Positions 8,902 to 17,573 of a DNA stretch of 64,000 nucleotides are shown piece after piece (the first letter of the stretch is position 1; each line of letters begins with the position of its first letter). Both the position numbers and the translations under genes were made by a program. The DNA lies in contig CAZWFE010000007.1 in NCBI GenBank assembly GCA_964633145.1, forward strand, positions 9,906 through 73,905, read 5' to 3'. This stretch comes from CAJXSD01 sp964633145. GTDB taxonomy: Bacteria > Pseudomonadota > Alphaproteobacteria > Rhodobacterales > Rhodobacteraceae. The notes beneath the pieces are model-generated. The model was given only the letters and a program-made list of their open reading frames with translations, did not search any database and had not been told where the DNA came from.

Positions 8902-8993
8902 GTTTCATGATTTAGATACCCTTTCCCCGCGAAACAAGGACCCGTGCCACATATGTACAAATTATTTTTACAACATCGGGCGTAATGCGCAGG

Positions 8994-10028
8994 TCAGGCC
9001 CCGCGCACCGTATCAATCATCAACTGAACATTGTCCGGGTTTGCATCCGGTGTAATACCATGGCCAAGGTTGAAAATATGTGGTCCCTTGGACAGGGCCT
9101 GCACAATGCGGCGGGTTTCATCCACCAAGTCCTGACCGCCTGTCACCATATGATGCGATGCTAGGTTACCCTGCACACAGCCATCAGGCTGCACATGTTC
9201 GGCAACCCATTCCGCAGACACAGAATTATCAACCGCAACGCAATCTGCGCCCGTTGCCTTGGCAAACCCGATGTAACGGTCGCCCCCTTCGCGGGGAAAC
9301 GCGATGATTGGCGTATTTGGATAGCGGGCTTTCAACGCCGCAATAATTTTTTGCGCGGGCTTTAGCGCGAAATCATCGAAATCCTGCCCTTTCAGCGATC
9401 CGGCCCAGCTGTCGAACAGTTTCACAACCTCGGCGCCCGCATCGATTTGGGCGGCCAGATATTCGATGGTCGCATCTGTCAAACGATCAATGATCTGTTC
9501 AAACACTGCGCGATTTTCCGATTTCAGCGCATGTGCTGCGCCCTGATCCTTGGATCCGCGGCCTGCGATCATATAGGTGGCAACCGTCCATGGCGCGCCT
9601 GCAAATCCGATCAATGTCGTTTCCTTGGGCAGTTCACGTGCCAAAATGCGCACCGTTTCATAAACGGGATTTAGGGTTTCGTGAATATCACCAACGGACC
9701 GCAGCTGATCAAATTCGGCCTGTGTTGTTGTGGTTGACATACGCGGGCCTTCGCCCGTTACGAACCACAAATCAGCGCCCAAGGCTTGGGGCAGCAGTAA
9801 AATATCAGCAAACAAAATCGCCGCATCAAATCCATAACGGCGAATGGGCTGCAATGTGACCTCGGCGGCCAGATCACTGTTATAGCACAGGGACAAAAAA
9901 TCGCCCGCCTGCGCCCGTGTCGCACGATATTCAGGCAAATAACGGCCCGCTTGGCGCATCATCCAAATGGGCGGTGTATCCAGTGTTTCCCCCGCCAAAG
10001 CCCGCAAAATCGTTTTATTATTCGCCAT
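8994..10028 (-). CDS. hemE: Uroporphyrinogen decarboxylase
   Basis: HemE (344 residues) converts uroporphyrinogen III to coproporphyrinogen III in haem synthesis. The N-terminal signature PPIWMMRQAGRYLPEY, FADILLLPQALGADL with its conserved Asp, GFAGAPWTVATYMI and the C-terminal LGHGITPDANPDNV are all present. The start is preceded by AAAGGAAATCC. It is divergent from hemC with a 96-base gap, and hemF and hemN lie further right in this window, so much of the pathway is local. Confidence 0.97.
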   Translation of the reverse strand: MANNKTILRALAGETLDTPPIWMMRQAGRYLPEYRATRAQAGDFLSLCYNSDLAAEVTLQPIRRYGFDAAILFADILLLPQALGADLWFVTGEGPRMSTTTTQAEFDQLRSVGDIHETLNPVYETVRILARELPKETTLIGFAGAPWTVATYMIAGRGSKDQGAAHALKSENRAVFEQIIDRLTDATIEYLAAQIDAGAEVVKLFDSWAGSLKGQDFDDFALKPAQKIIAALKARYPNTPIIAFPREGGDRYIGFAKATGADCVAVDNSVSAEWVAEHVQPDGCVQGNLASHHMVTGGQDLVDETRRIVQALSKGPHIFNLGHGITPDANPDNVQLMIDTVRGA

Positions 10029-10124
10029 TGGATTTCCTTTTTTATTGCTTTCGTCACGCCAAATCGATCAGATGTCAAGTAAAGTGTGCTTGTCTAACCT
10101 TAACTGCCCGAGTAAATAAAACAT

Positions 10125-11069
10125 ATGAACAATGTATATCCAACCCCCGCATCGCCTTTGAAAATCGGAACCCGTGGCTCTCCTTTGGCATTGGCACAGG
10201 CTTATGAAACCAGATCGCGGCTATCACAAGCCTTTGATTTATCAGAAGATTGCTTTGAAATTATTGTCATCAAAACAACAGGGGATCGCATCCTAGATCG
10301 CCCCCTAAAAGAAATTGGCGGCAAGGGATTATTTACCAAAGAAATCGAAGAGGACCTACTGTCAGGAAAAATTGACATAGCCGTTCATTCGATGAAGGAT
10401 ATGCCAACGTTGCAGCCTGATGGGCTGATACTGGATACCTATCTGCCGCGCGAAGACGTACGTGATGCATTTGTGTCACTGTCGCACGATGGATTGGCCG
10501 ATCTGCCCGAGGGCGCAAAACTGGGATCATCCAGCCTGCGCCGCCGCGCGCAGTTGATGCTGAAACGCCCTGATCTTGAGGTGGTTGAATTTCGTGGAAA
10601 CGTGCAAACCCGTCTGAAAAAGTTAGAAGACGGGGTGGCAGATGCCACATTTTTGGCCGCGGCTGGGCTAAAGCGTTTGGACATGGCGCATATCGCCAAG
10701 AGCTTTATCGACACGGACATTATGCTGCCGGCTGTCGCCCAAGGGGCCATCGGCATCGAACGCCGCAGTAATGATTCCGCCACGGCAGATATGTTAGCTG
10801 CAATCCACCACACCCCGACGGGACAGCGCTTGGCCGCTGAACGTGCGTTTTTGGCGGCTCTTGACGGGTCGTGTGAAACGCCGATTGCCGGGCTGGCCGA
10901 ATTGGACGGCACAACGCTGCGTTTGCGCGGCGAAGTTATTCGCCCTGACGGATCCGAATCAGTTGCCGACGATCAAACTGGCGCGATCGAGGACGGTGCA
11001 GAAATGGGCCGTGCCATGGCGCGAAAATTATTGGAACAGGGTGGTCCCAATTTCTTTGACTGGCGCTAG
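10125..11069 (+). CDS. hemC: Hydroxymethylbilane synthase (porphobilinogen deaminase)
   Basis: HemC (314 residues) joins four porphobilinogen units into hydroxymethylbilane. The N-terminal KIGTRGSPLALAQA, the catalytic-cleft motif HSMKDMPT near 90, SSSLRRRAQL and the dipyrromethane-cofactor cysteine in DGSCETPIAG (residue about 250) are visible. It is divergent from hemE, which performs a later step. Confidence 0.97.
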   Translation: MNNVYPTPASPLKIGTRGSPLALAQAYETRSRLSQAFDLSEDCFEIIVIKTTGDRILDRPLKEIGGKGLFTKEIEEDLLSGKIDIAVHSMKDMPTLQPDGLILDTYLPREDVRDAFVSLSHDGLADLPEGAKLGSSSLRRRAQLMLKRPDLEVVEFRGNVQTRLKKLEDGVADATFLAAAGLKRLDMAHIAKSFIDTDIMLPAVAQGAIGIERRSNDSATADMLAAIHHTPTGQRLAAERAFLAALDGSCETPIAGLAELDGTTLRLRGEVIRPDGSESVADDQTGAIEDGAEMGRAMARKLLEQGGPNFFDWR

Positions 11070-11131
11070 TTTTGACTGAACTAGTTTTGTCTGCCGCACG
11101 TTTTGGCTGGCGCGGATAGGACGCGCCTGAC

Positions 11132-12547
11132 CTAATCCAAATCGGGCAATAATTTGCCGGGGTTCATGATGTTATTGGGATCCAAGGCCCGTTTAATCTG
11201 CCCCATCACCGATAGGGCAACGGGGTCTTTGCGGCGGCGCATAGATGGTAATTTGGCCTGACCTATGCCGTGTTCTGCCGAAAAACTGCCGCCCAGATCC
11301 AATACGATATCTTCGACGCACTGCATGATCGCGTCCTTGATCGCGGGATCAGCTGTGCTGGCCGACACCGCATAATGAATATTGCCATCGCCCAAATGCG
11401 AAACGACCATCAGGCGCAGGCCCGGGTCGACTTGGCGTAACGCCACATCGGCACGGTCCAAAAACACAGGCACCTGATCCAACGGGACAGCCACATCATT
11501 GTTGACCAGATTGGGCAGGCGCAGGGTCAATTCAGCGGCCGCTTCGCGTCGGTCCCACATTTCGGCCCGCTGTGCCGAATTTTGCGCAACAACCGCATCC
11601 AATATTGCGCCACGGTCCAAAAACTGGGCCAAGGTGTGTTCCAACAAAGATACCAATGAAATTTGCCCCGCAGAATTGGGCCGTGCCATATCGTCAACGG
11701 TGGTTGCGATTTCCACCATGATGTTGACGTCATACATTTCATCGAATGGTGCGCGCGCGTTGGGTTTGTGATCCAAATGCGCCTGAACATAATCACGCGG
11801 CATGTATTCAAACGCCTCAACCCCGCCACCGGTGGCATCCTGTAGGTCGTTCAATACGTCCAAGGCATCGGAAAGTGACCGTGCCGCAATCATCGCGGTG
11901 GCATAGGCCTTGGGCTTGGGTGCCAATTTCAACACGGCCGCGGTGATAATGCCCAATGTCCCCTCGGCCCCCATCAACAGATGGCGCAGATCATAGCCTG
12001 AGTTATCTTTGTGCAGCTGCGACATCGCGTTTAACACGCGCCCATCAGGCAACACCGCCTCGATCCCCATCACACGGTCGCGGGTATTGCCATAGCGCAA
12101 CACATTTGATCCGCCTGCATTGGTGGACAGTATCCCACCAATGGTGGCCGACCCACGCGCACCAAAGGTGACGGGAAATACCATATCATGGTCATCAACC
12201 GCGGCATGCACCTGTGATAACACAGCCCCCGCCTGAACAACCGCAATCCGCGCGGCGGGGCGAATGTCGTGAATGGCGTTCATACGTTCCAAACTGACGA
12301 TCACGGCCCCATTGGCCTGTGTTGCCCCACTGAGCCCCGTGTTGCCCCCCATCGGAACCAAGGCCACGCCATGGTCATTGGCATAGCGCACGATCTGCGC
12401 CACCTGCTGGGTATTTTGTGGTCGGACCACGGCCAAAGGGGACGAAGGATAAACCCTGATCCAATCCATGGCATAGGGGGCCGTGTCATCACCTGTCAAA
12501 ACATGTGATGGGCCGACAATATCTGCCAAGTCTTGGGGTAATGCCAT
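11132..12547 (-). CDS. FAD-binding oxidoreductase, GlcD/D-2-hydroxyacid dehydrogenase type
   Basis: This 471-residue protein has a PCMH-type FAD-binding domain in the N-half (VALVPMGGNTGLSGATQ near 60-77, then TFGARGSATIGGILSTNAGGSNVLRYGNTRD near 130-160) and the FAD-oxidase C-domain in the second half. There, HLGDGNIHYAV and FSAEHGIGQAKL carry the His residues that position the hydroxyacid substrate. Relatives oxidise D-lactate, D-2-hydroxyglutarate or glycolate. No iron-sulphur partner gene is adjacent, so it is probably a stand-alone enzyme. It ends just right of hemC and starts close to the end of hemF. Confidence 0.88.
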   Translation of the reverse strand: MALPQDLADIVGPSHVLTGDDTAPYAMDWIRVYPSSPLAVVRPQNTQQVAQIVRYANDHGVALVPMGGNTGLSGATQANGAVIVSLERMNAIHDIRPAARIAVVQAGAVLSQVHAAVDDHDMVFPVTFGARGSATIGGILSTNAGGSNVLRYGNTRDRVMGIEAVLPDGRVLNAMSQLHKDNSGYDLRHLLMGAEGTLGIITAAVLKLAPKPKAYATAMIAARSLSDALDVLNDLQDATGGGVEAFEYMPRDYVQAHLDHKPNARAPFDEMYDVNIMVEIATTVDDMARPNSAGQISLVSLLEHTLAQFLDRGAILDAVVAQNSAQRAEMWDRREAAAELTLRLPNLVNNDVAVPLDQVPVFLDRADVALRQVDPGLRLMVVSHLGDGNIHYAVSASTADPAIKDAIMQCVEDIVLDLGGSFSAEHGIGQAKLPSMRRRKDPVALSVMGQIKRALDPNNIMNPGKLLPDLD

Positions 12548-12561
12548 CTATCGCCTCGTTC

Positions 12562-13455
12562 TTAGACCCATTTGGCAAGCGGTGGCAGACTCATCAACAC
12601 AGCATTCGCATCATGCCCGGTCAGCAACCCAAATTTTGTGCCACGATCGTACACCAAGTTATATTCAGCATAGAGCCCACGATGCACCAACTGCGCATCT
12701 TTATCCGCATCGGTGAAATCCTGCACACGGCGTTTTTCGATCAACGGCACATAGGCCGGCAAAAACGCGCGTCCCAAATCTTGGGTCAGTTCAAAATCGG
12801 CCTGCCAATCGCCCGTGCAGCGATCATCCATAAACACACCACCCACACCGCGTGCGCGGCCCCGATGGGGGATATAGAAATATTCGTCGGCCCATTCCTT
12901 TAGCTCTTGGTACAGGCCATCGCCATGGCGCGCCAAATGCTGTTTTTGGGTGTCGTGGAAATGTTGGGTATCTTGTTCATATTCCAAACAGGGGTTCAAA
13001 TCGGACCCGCCGCCAAACCACCACGCATGCGGTGTCCAAAACATCCGCGTATTCATATGCACCGCTGGGCAGTGCGGGTTGCGCATATGGGCCACCAATG
13101 AAATGCCACTGGCCCAAAAACGGGGATCATCCTTCATCCCGGGTATGCCTTTACGGGCGGCCATGGCATGCTGTGCCTGTTCACCCAAAACACCATAGAC
13201 CGTGGAAATATTCACGCCGACCTTTTCAAACACGCGTCCACCGCGCATGACACTCATCAATCCGCCGCCTGCGTCTGATCCATCATCGCTGTGGCGCGAT
13301 GTTTCTGTAACCTCAAAGGAACCGGGATCCATATCCGCAAAGGGACCTGTGCTATGCGACTGTTCAAGCCCTTCAAATGCGGCGACAATTTCATCACGCA
13401 GCGTTCTGAACCACGCACTTGCGGTTTGTTTTTGAGTGTCAAACATGTCGGTCAT
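12562..13455 (-). CDS. hemF: Oxygen-dependent coproporphyrinogen III oxidase
   Basis: HemF (297 residues) decarboxylates coproporphyrinogen III to protoporphyrinogen IX using O2. Signature stretches are HMNTRMFWTPHAWWFGGGSDLNP in its central part (conserved His and Asp ligands), KEWADEYFYIPHRGRARGVGG and HRGLYAEYNLVYDRGTKFGL. The start ATG at 13455 follows AAGGATGG. The window also encodes the O2-independent enzyme HemN, so the organism can make haem with or without oxygen. Confidence 0.97.
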   Translation of the reverse strand: MTDMFDTQKQTASAWFRTLRDEIVAAFEGLEQSHSTGPFADMDPGSFEVTETSRHSDDGSDAGGGLMSVMRGGRVFEKVGVNISTVYGVLGEQAQHAMAARKGIPGMKDDPRFWASGISLVAHMRNPHCPAVHMNTRMFWTPHAWWFGGGSDLNPCLEYEQDTQHFHDTQKQHLARHGDGLYQELKEWADEYFYIPHRGRARGVGGVFMDDRCTGDWQADFELTQDLGRAFLPAYVPLIEKRRVQDFTDADKDAQLVHRGLYAEYNLVYDRGTKFGLLTGHDANAVLMSLPPLAKWV

Positions 13456-13467
13456 AAACCATCCTTT

Positions 13468-14271
13468 CTAGTGTGCAGATGCCTTGACACTGTCGACTAA
13501 ACTGCGCCCGCCGTCTAGTGTCATTATGTGACCTGTCATAAATCGCGATGCGTCTGACGCCAAATATTGTGTGGCCTCGACCACTTCGTTTGCCGAGGCG
13601 ATCCAACCCAGTGGGGTTTTGTCCTCAATCTCTTGGCGATACTCTGGATTTTCCTTAAGCGCGGATTGCAGGCTGGCCGACATCAACGACCCAAAGGCCA
13701 CGGCATTTACACGAATATTATGCTGCGACAATTCAATGGCCATCGCGCGGGTCATTTGGTTCAATGCAGCGGTTGATACCGAATAGGCCAACATATTTCT
13801 TTGTACCGAGTTCGCCGCGATAGATGACAGGTTAATGATCGATCCCGCAGGACGATCAGATGGATCATCCACGGCCTGTTTTATCATCCGCTTGGCCACT
13901 GACTGGGTAATACGATAACTGGTCATCAGGTTTTGATCGATCAAGGTTTCCAGCGATGTGTCGTTGACATCCAATGGATCTGTCTGCAACACCTGACGCG
14001 ATGCATTTACCAAAATATCAATATTTTCAAAGGCATCAATCGTTGCCGACAACAAATTGGCAACCGTCAGCCGTTCGCGCAAATCGCCCGCAAAAAACCG
14101 CACATTGCCGTCATCTGGGAAATCCTCTAACTCTTTCTTTAGGCGTTTTTCATCCATGTCGGCAAACATAACATTCGCCCCATGATCCGCAAAATGACGC
14201 CCAATGGCCAAACCGATACCATTGGCCCCACCCGTCACAATCGCGGTTTTGCCCTCGATCGAAAAACTCAT
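13468..14271 (-). CDS. SDR-fold protein with altered catalytic motif
   Basis: The 267-residue protein has a classical short-chain dehydrogenase layout: TGGANGIGLAIG binds the nucleotide at about 14-25, an Asp (FADMD) after beta-2 favours NAD, and the C-terminus ends in TGHIMTLDGGRSLV. The active site is unusual. Ser is present in INLSSIAANS and Tyr in LAYSVSTAAL, but the position of the catalytic Lys (YxxxK) is Thr, and the usual NNAG is reduced to VNASRQ. It may be a weak enzyme, work on an unusual substrate, or act as a binding protein. It ends 13 bases right of the hemF start and may be co-transcribed. Confidence 0.8.
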   Translation of the reverse strand: MSFSIEGKTAIVTGGANGIGLAIGRHFADHGANVMFADMDEKRLKKELEDFPDDGNVRFFAGDLRERLTVANLLSATIDAFENIDILVNASRQVLQTDPLDVNDTSLETLIDQNLMTSYRITQSVAKRMIKQAVDDPSDRPAGSIINLSSIAANSVQRNMLAYSVSTAALNQMTRAMAIELSQHNIRVNAVAFGSLMSASLQSALKENPEYRQEIEDKTPLGWIASANEVVEATQYLASDASRFMTGHIMTLDGGRSLVDSVKASAH

Positions 14272-14298
14272 CCCATCTCTCCTATTATGCGGTGCGTC

Positions 14299-15282
14299 TT
14301 AGCGTTTCGTGCGTTTTGGGCGCGCCGCATGATAAACCTTGAACTGGGGCGTGCCCGACAGCTCTTGGACCGATTGAAAACTGGCCTCTAGGACCGATTC
14401 ATAGGGCAAATGCCGATTGGCCACCATAAATAATTGCCCTTGTGGTGATAAATTCGCGGCAGCATTGCGGATAAACGCCTGCCCCAAGGCCGGATCCGCC
14501 CGCCCTGCGACATGAAACGGGGGGTTCATCACCACAGCATCAAGCAGCTTGGGCGCGCGCCATTGCGTGGCATCGGCCCAAACGGGCACAACGCGATCAT
14601 CCGAGACATTTTTTGAAATCAGCTGCTGTGATGCGAAATCAGCCTCGACCGCGAAAATTTGGGCAATCGCAGGGCTGTCACATACGGCGTGGGTCAAATA
14701 TCCCCAACCCGCCCCTAAATCGGCCACAACACCGCGCAAAGGCGGCAATGACTTGGCCAGCAACTGCGACGCGGGGTCGATACCATCGGCGGAAAATACG
14801 CCCGCAGCGGTGGTAAAACCTTGGGGCAATTGGGTGCCCGTGTCTGCATAATCGGGGAACTGTGCTGGGGTTGAAAACCACGCCAGTTTACCATGTGCCT
14901 TGGATATCGGCGCGCTAAGGTCGACGTATTTTTTCACATCTTTCAAGATGCTATCAATGCCGTCGGTTTTCTGGCCATCGACCAATACAACGCCCTGCGG
15001 CACGACTTGGGTCGCCTGATAAATCAAATCCCGCGCCTGTTTTTTGGATTTGGGCAACAACACAACTGCAAAATCAAACGCGCCTTGGGCCTGCTGGATC
15101 ACACGAACGCCTGCTGTGCTGAGCCGATCCACAAAGGGGGCAAAACCCTGCACAACCGTGATGTCGCCGGACACACCGACCAATTCACTGGTATCTGTTG
15201 CGTTAAACACAACACAGCTTGCCCCACTTGGGATCAAGTCAGCGCCATCGCGCATGGCAAAGGAATATCTGTCAGAAAACAT
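14299..15282 (-). CDS. RsmC-like class I SAM methyltransferase
   Basis: A 327-residue protein with a degenerate N-terminal methyltransferase-like half and a functional C-half. GVVADLGAGWGYLTHAV near 190 is the SAM-binding motif I, and DAVVMNPPFHVAG near 245 is the NPPF motif of N2-guanine methyltransferases. This two-domain build is that of RsmC, which methylates G1207 of 16S rRNA, or the related RlmG. It lies downstream of clpS (same strand, 37-base gap). Confidence 0.85.
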   Translation of the reverse strand: MFSDRYSFAMRDGADLIPSGASCVVFNATDTSELVGVSGDITVVQGFAPFVDRLSTAGVRVIQQAQGAFDFAVVLLPKSKKQARDLIYQATQVVPQGVVLVDGQKTDGIDSILKDVKKYVDLSAPISKAHGKLAWFSTPAQFPDYADTGTQLPQGFTTAAGVFSADGIDPASQLLAKSLPPLRGVVADLGAGWGYLTHAVCDSPAIAQIFAVEADFASQQLISKNVSDDRVVPVWADATQWRAPKLLDAVVMNPPFHVAGRADPALGQAFIRNAAANLSPQGQLFMVANRHLPYESVLEASFQSVQELSGTPQFKVYHAARPKRTKR

Positions 15283-15319
15283 CGCTCAAAGTCACCTTAT
15301 CGTGGTTGCTTTGATCCCT

Positions 15320-15637
15320 TTACTCTTTTTCCATCGTACATTGCAAAGGGTGTTGATGACGACGCGCGAAATCCATGACTTGGGCCACCTTTGTTTCGGC
15401 GATCTCGTGACTGAACACACCCACAACGGCCACGCCCTTTTTGTGGACAGTCAACATAATTTCAAAGGCCTGCGCATGCGACATACCGAAAAACCGTTCC
15501 AGAACTGCAACAACGAATTCCATCGGCGTATAGTCGTCATTTAATAACATAACCTTGTACAAAGGCGCCCGCCGCGTCTTTGATTTTGGTTTGGTCAAAA
15601 TGCTCTGGTCTGTATCGTCGTCGTGGTTTTGCGACAT
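15320..15637 (-). CDS. clpS: ATP-dependent Clp protease adaptor ClpS
   Basis: ClpS (105 residues) delivers N-degron substrates to ClpA/ClpP. The core YKVMLLNDDYTPMEFVVAVLERFF, with the binding-pocket Asn-Asp-Asp and Met residues, and the helix around HKKGVAVVGVFSHEIAETKVAQV are clear. The acidic, flexible N-terminal 25 residues also fit the family. No clpA gene is adjacent. Confidence 0.97.
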   Translation of the reverse strand: MSQNHDDDTDQSILTKPKSKTRRAPLYKVMLLNDDYTPMEFVVAVLERFFGMSHAQAFEIMLTVHKKGVAVVGVFSHEIAETKVAQVMDFARRHQHPLQCTMEKE

Positions 15638-15931
15638 CGCTACTGTATCCGTACTGTGTCAGTGGGTTGCATGGGTTTTCGTTGGTAGGTGTTTATATAA
15701 TTGATCTGCGCCCGATGAAAAGGCATGCGCCCAATATTCTGCCGCCTTTTTCATTAAAATCACGGTTTAGTAGGTCGGACCACAAAAACCCCAATATGTA
15801 TTAAATCCTATCCCAATTTCCCAAAAAATCATTGCAAATGAATACTTTATTCAGGGAAATAAATGTGCTAGGATTGTAAAAAATAAATATAAGTCGGGAA
15901 TCCGACATGAGGCAGTAAAAGGAACGGAACC
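15638..15931. other. Intergenic region between clpS and the DD-carboxypeptidase gene
   Basis: These 294 bases lie between divergent genes. An imperfect long stem pairs GATGAAAAGGC at 15714-15724 with GCCTTTTTCATT at 15744-15755 around a 19-base loop. A small inverted repeat GTCGG-GAAT-CCGAC lies at 15893-15906, about 26 bases before the carboxypeptidase start, and may be an operator or chance. The stretch 15790-15890 is AT-rich and probably holds the promoters. I see no coding sequence. Confidence 0.35.
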
Positions 15932-17389
15932 TTGTTTAGACGGCAGTTTGCGCCGGCTTACCTTTGGCGCGTGGGTATAGCATTTCTTTTGATTATTACG
16001 GTATTCGCGTCTGCTTCGTACAGTGCGCCCTATGCTGCGTTGGTGATGGACGCCCGCAACGGCAAAGTGTTGCACTCAGAAAATGCTGATACGCGATTAC
16101 ATCCTGCATCCTTAACCAAGATGATGACATTGTATGTCGCATTTCAGGCCGTGGAAAATGGCGAAATTAGTTTGGACACCATGGTGCGCGTGTCGCGCAA
16201 TGCAGCATCCGAACCCCCATCGCGTTTGGGGCTGAAAACAGGTCAAAAAATCAAACTGCGCTATCTGATCCGCGCGGCGGCCATCAAATCGGCCAATGAT
16301 GCTGCAACGGCCATTGGCGAAGCGATCGAGGGATCCGAAGCCGCATTCGCGCGCCGCATGAACCGCACGGCGCAGGCCCTGGGCATGACACGCACCACAT
16401 TCAAAAACGCCCACGGATTAACGCAATCGGGCCATCTGTCGACTGCGCGGGATATGACCGTCTTGGGTCGGCATTTGTTTTACGATTATCCGGCCTACTA
16501 CAACCTGTTTTCGCGCCGCAGCGATTACGCAGGTGTGCGCAATGTCAATCACACCAATAGCCGGTTTTTGTCGAATTACCGCGGGGCAGATGGGATCAAA
16601 ACGGGGTTCACCCGCGCGGCAGGATATAACCTGACGGCATCAGCAGAACGGGGCCGCGAACGGATCATTACCACGGTATTCGGCGGCAAATCCACGGCAT
16701 CGCGCAACCGCCAAGTGGCGAAATTGATGGATTTGGGATTTTCCAAGGCCCCCAGCCGTGTCGCATTACAAAAACCGAAACGCCCCAGTTACCAGGCCAC
16801 CGCACTGGCCAAACATGATCCGGCCAACACCGGCGGGGCCTATGGGCGCACCGTGCGTCTGGATACCACACCGGAAAAGAGTTTACGCCCCAAACTGCGC
16901 CCTGAGACGTCGGCCCCCACACTGGTGGTCAACGTAGACCTGAAAGAGGATATCGAACAGGCGCTGAAAATGGCGAAAAATGTCCGTCTTGATGTTCCCG
17001 CGGCGCCAGAACAGGCGCAGCCCAAAACGGCCAAGATTGCATCCGTGCCCGCACCTAAATTGCGTCCAGCCGCATTCAAGCCCGCGACTGTGACCAATGG
17101 AACCAGCACTGCATCCCAGACCAAAGTGGTCAGCCGCGCATCCGCATCAAATGCACAAAACTGGGGCATTTCCATCGGCAAATATCCCAGCCGCTATGCC
17201 GCCGAAAAAATGTTGTTGAAAACGGCACTTGCGGAAATTGATATGCTGCAGGGATCGCTGCGCAAAGTGCGTCAGAATTCCCGCGGGTTTGAGGCAACAT
17301 TCCAAGGGCTATCGCAGACAAATGCGGATCAAGCCTGTCGGCGACTGCAATCGCGCGATATCAACTGTTCCACCCTGTCGCCCAGCTAA
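15932..17389 (+). CDS. D-alanyl-D-alanine carboxypeptidase with C-terminal SPOR domain
   Basis: This 485-residue exported enzyme trims the terminal D-Ala of peptidoglycan stem peptides. The start is TTG at 15932, with AAAGGAAC about 9 bases upstream. A signal peptide ends near residue 31 (FASASYSA). The penicillin-binding motifs are SLTK (about residue 60), SAN (about 115) and KTGFT (about 220). A Lys/Ala/Pro-rich linker of about 140 residues follows, and the last 75 residues (from WGISIGKYPSRYAAEKML) look like a SPOR domain, which binds denuded septal peptidoglycan. A role in wall remodelling at the division site is inferred. Confidence 0.93.
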   Translation: MFRRQFAPAYLWRVGIAFLLIITVFASASYSAPYAALVMDARNGKVLHSENADTRLHPASLTKMMTLYVAFQAVENGEISLDTMVRVSRNAASEPPSRLGLKTGQKIKLRYLIRAAAIKSANDAATAIGEAIEGSEAAFARRMNRTAQALGMTRTTFKNAHGLTQSGHLSTARDMTVLGRHLFYDYPAYYNLFSRRSDYAGVRNVNHTNSRFLSNYRGADGIKTGFTRAAGYNLTASAERGRERIITTVFGGKSTASRNRQVAKLMDLGFSKAPSRVALQKPKRPSYQATALAKHDPANTGGAYGRTVRLDTTPEKSLRPKLRPETSAPTLVVNVDLKEDIEQALKMAKNVRLDVPAAPEQAQPKTAKIASVPAPKLRPAAFKPATVTNGTSTASQTKVVSRASASNAQNWGISIGKYPSRYAAEKMLLKTALAEIDMLQGSLRKVRQNSRGFEATFQGLSQTNADQACRRLQSRDINCSTLSPS

Positions 17390-17411
17390 ACGCAAAGCAT
17401 CGTCCGATCCA

Positions 17412-17573
17412 TTAGTCTGGTTTCGGGCGATCATCCCATTCACCGGTTAATATGCGCTGTGCGTCCCCTTCCGGGTCGTCATATTGGCGCGAGCGCAGTG
17501 TATATAAAAACCCTATCAACCCGACACCGCCCAGAAAAATTGAAATCGGGATCAGATAAATCAGAACATCCAT
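17412..17573 (-). CDS. ccoS: cbb3-type cytochrome oxidase assembly protein CcoS
   Basis: This 53-residue protein has one N-terminal membrane helix (VLIYLIPISIFLGGVGLIGFLYTL) followed by the family tail SRQYDDPEGDAQRIL, which is diagnostic of CcoS. CcoS is needed for cofactor insertion into cbb3 oxidase. Its ATG shares a base with the ccoI stop (TAATG), which indicates translational coupling. It ends the ccoGHIS operon. Confidence 0.93.
   Translation of the reverse strand: MDVLIYLIPISIFLGGVGLIGFLYTLRSRQYDDPEGDAQRILTGEWDDRPKPD

Noticed and set aside
15893..15906. GTCGG-GAAT-CCGAC dyad before the carboxypeptidase gene as a named operator
   Set aside because: Only five base pairs per arm and no regulator with a matching known site nearby.
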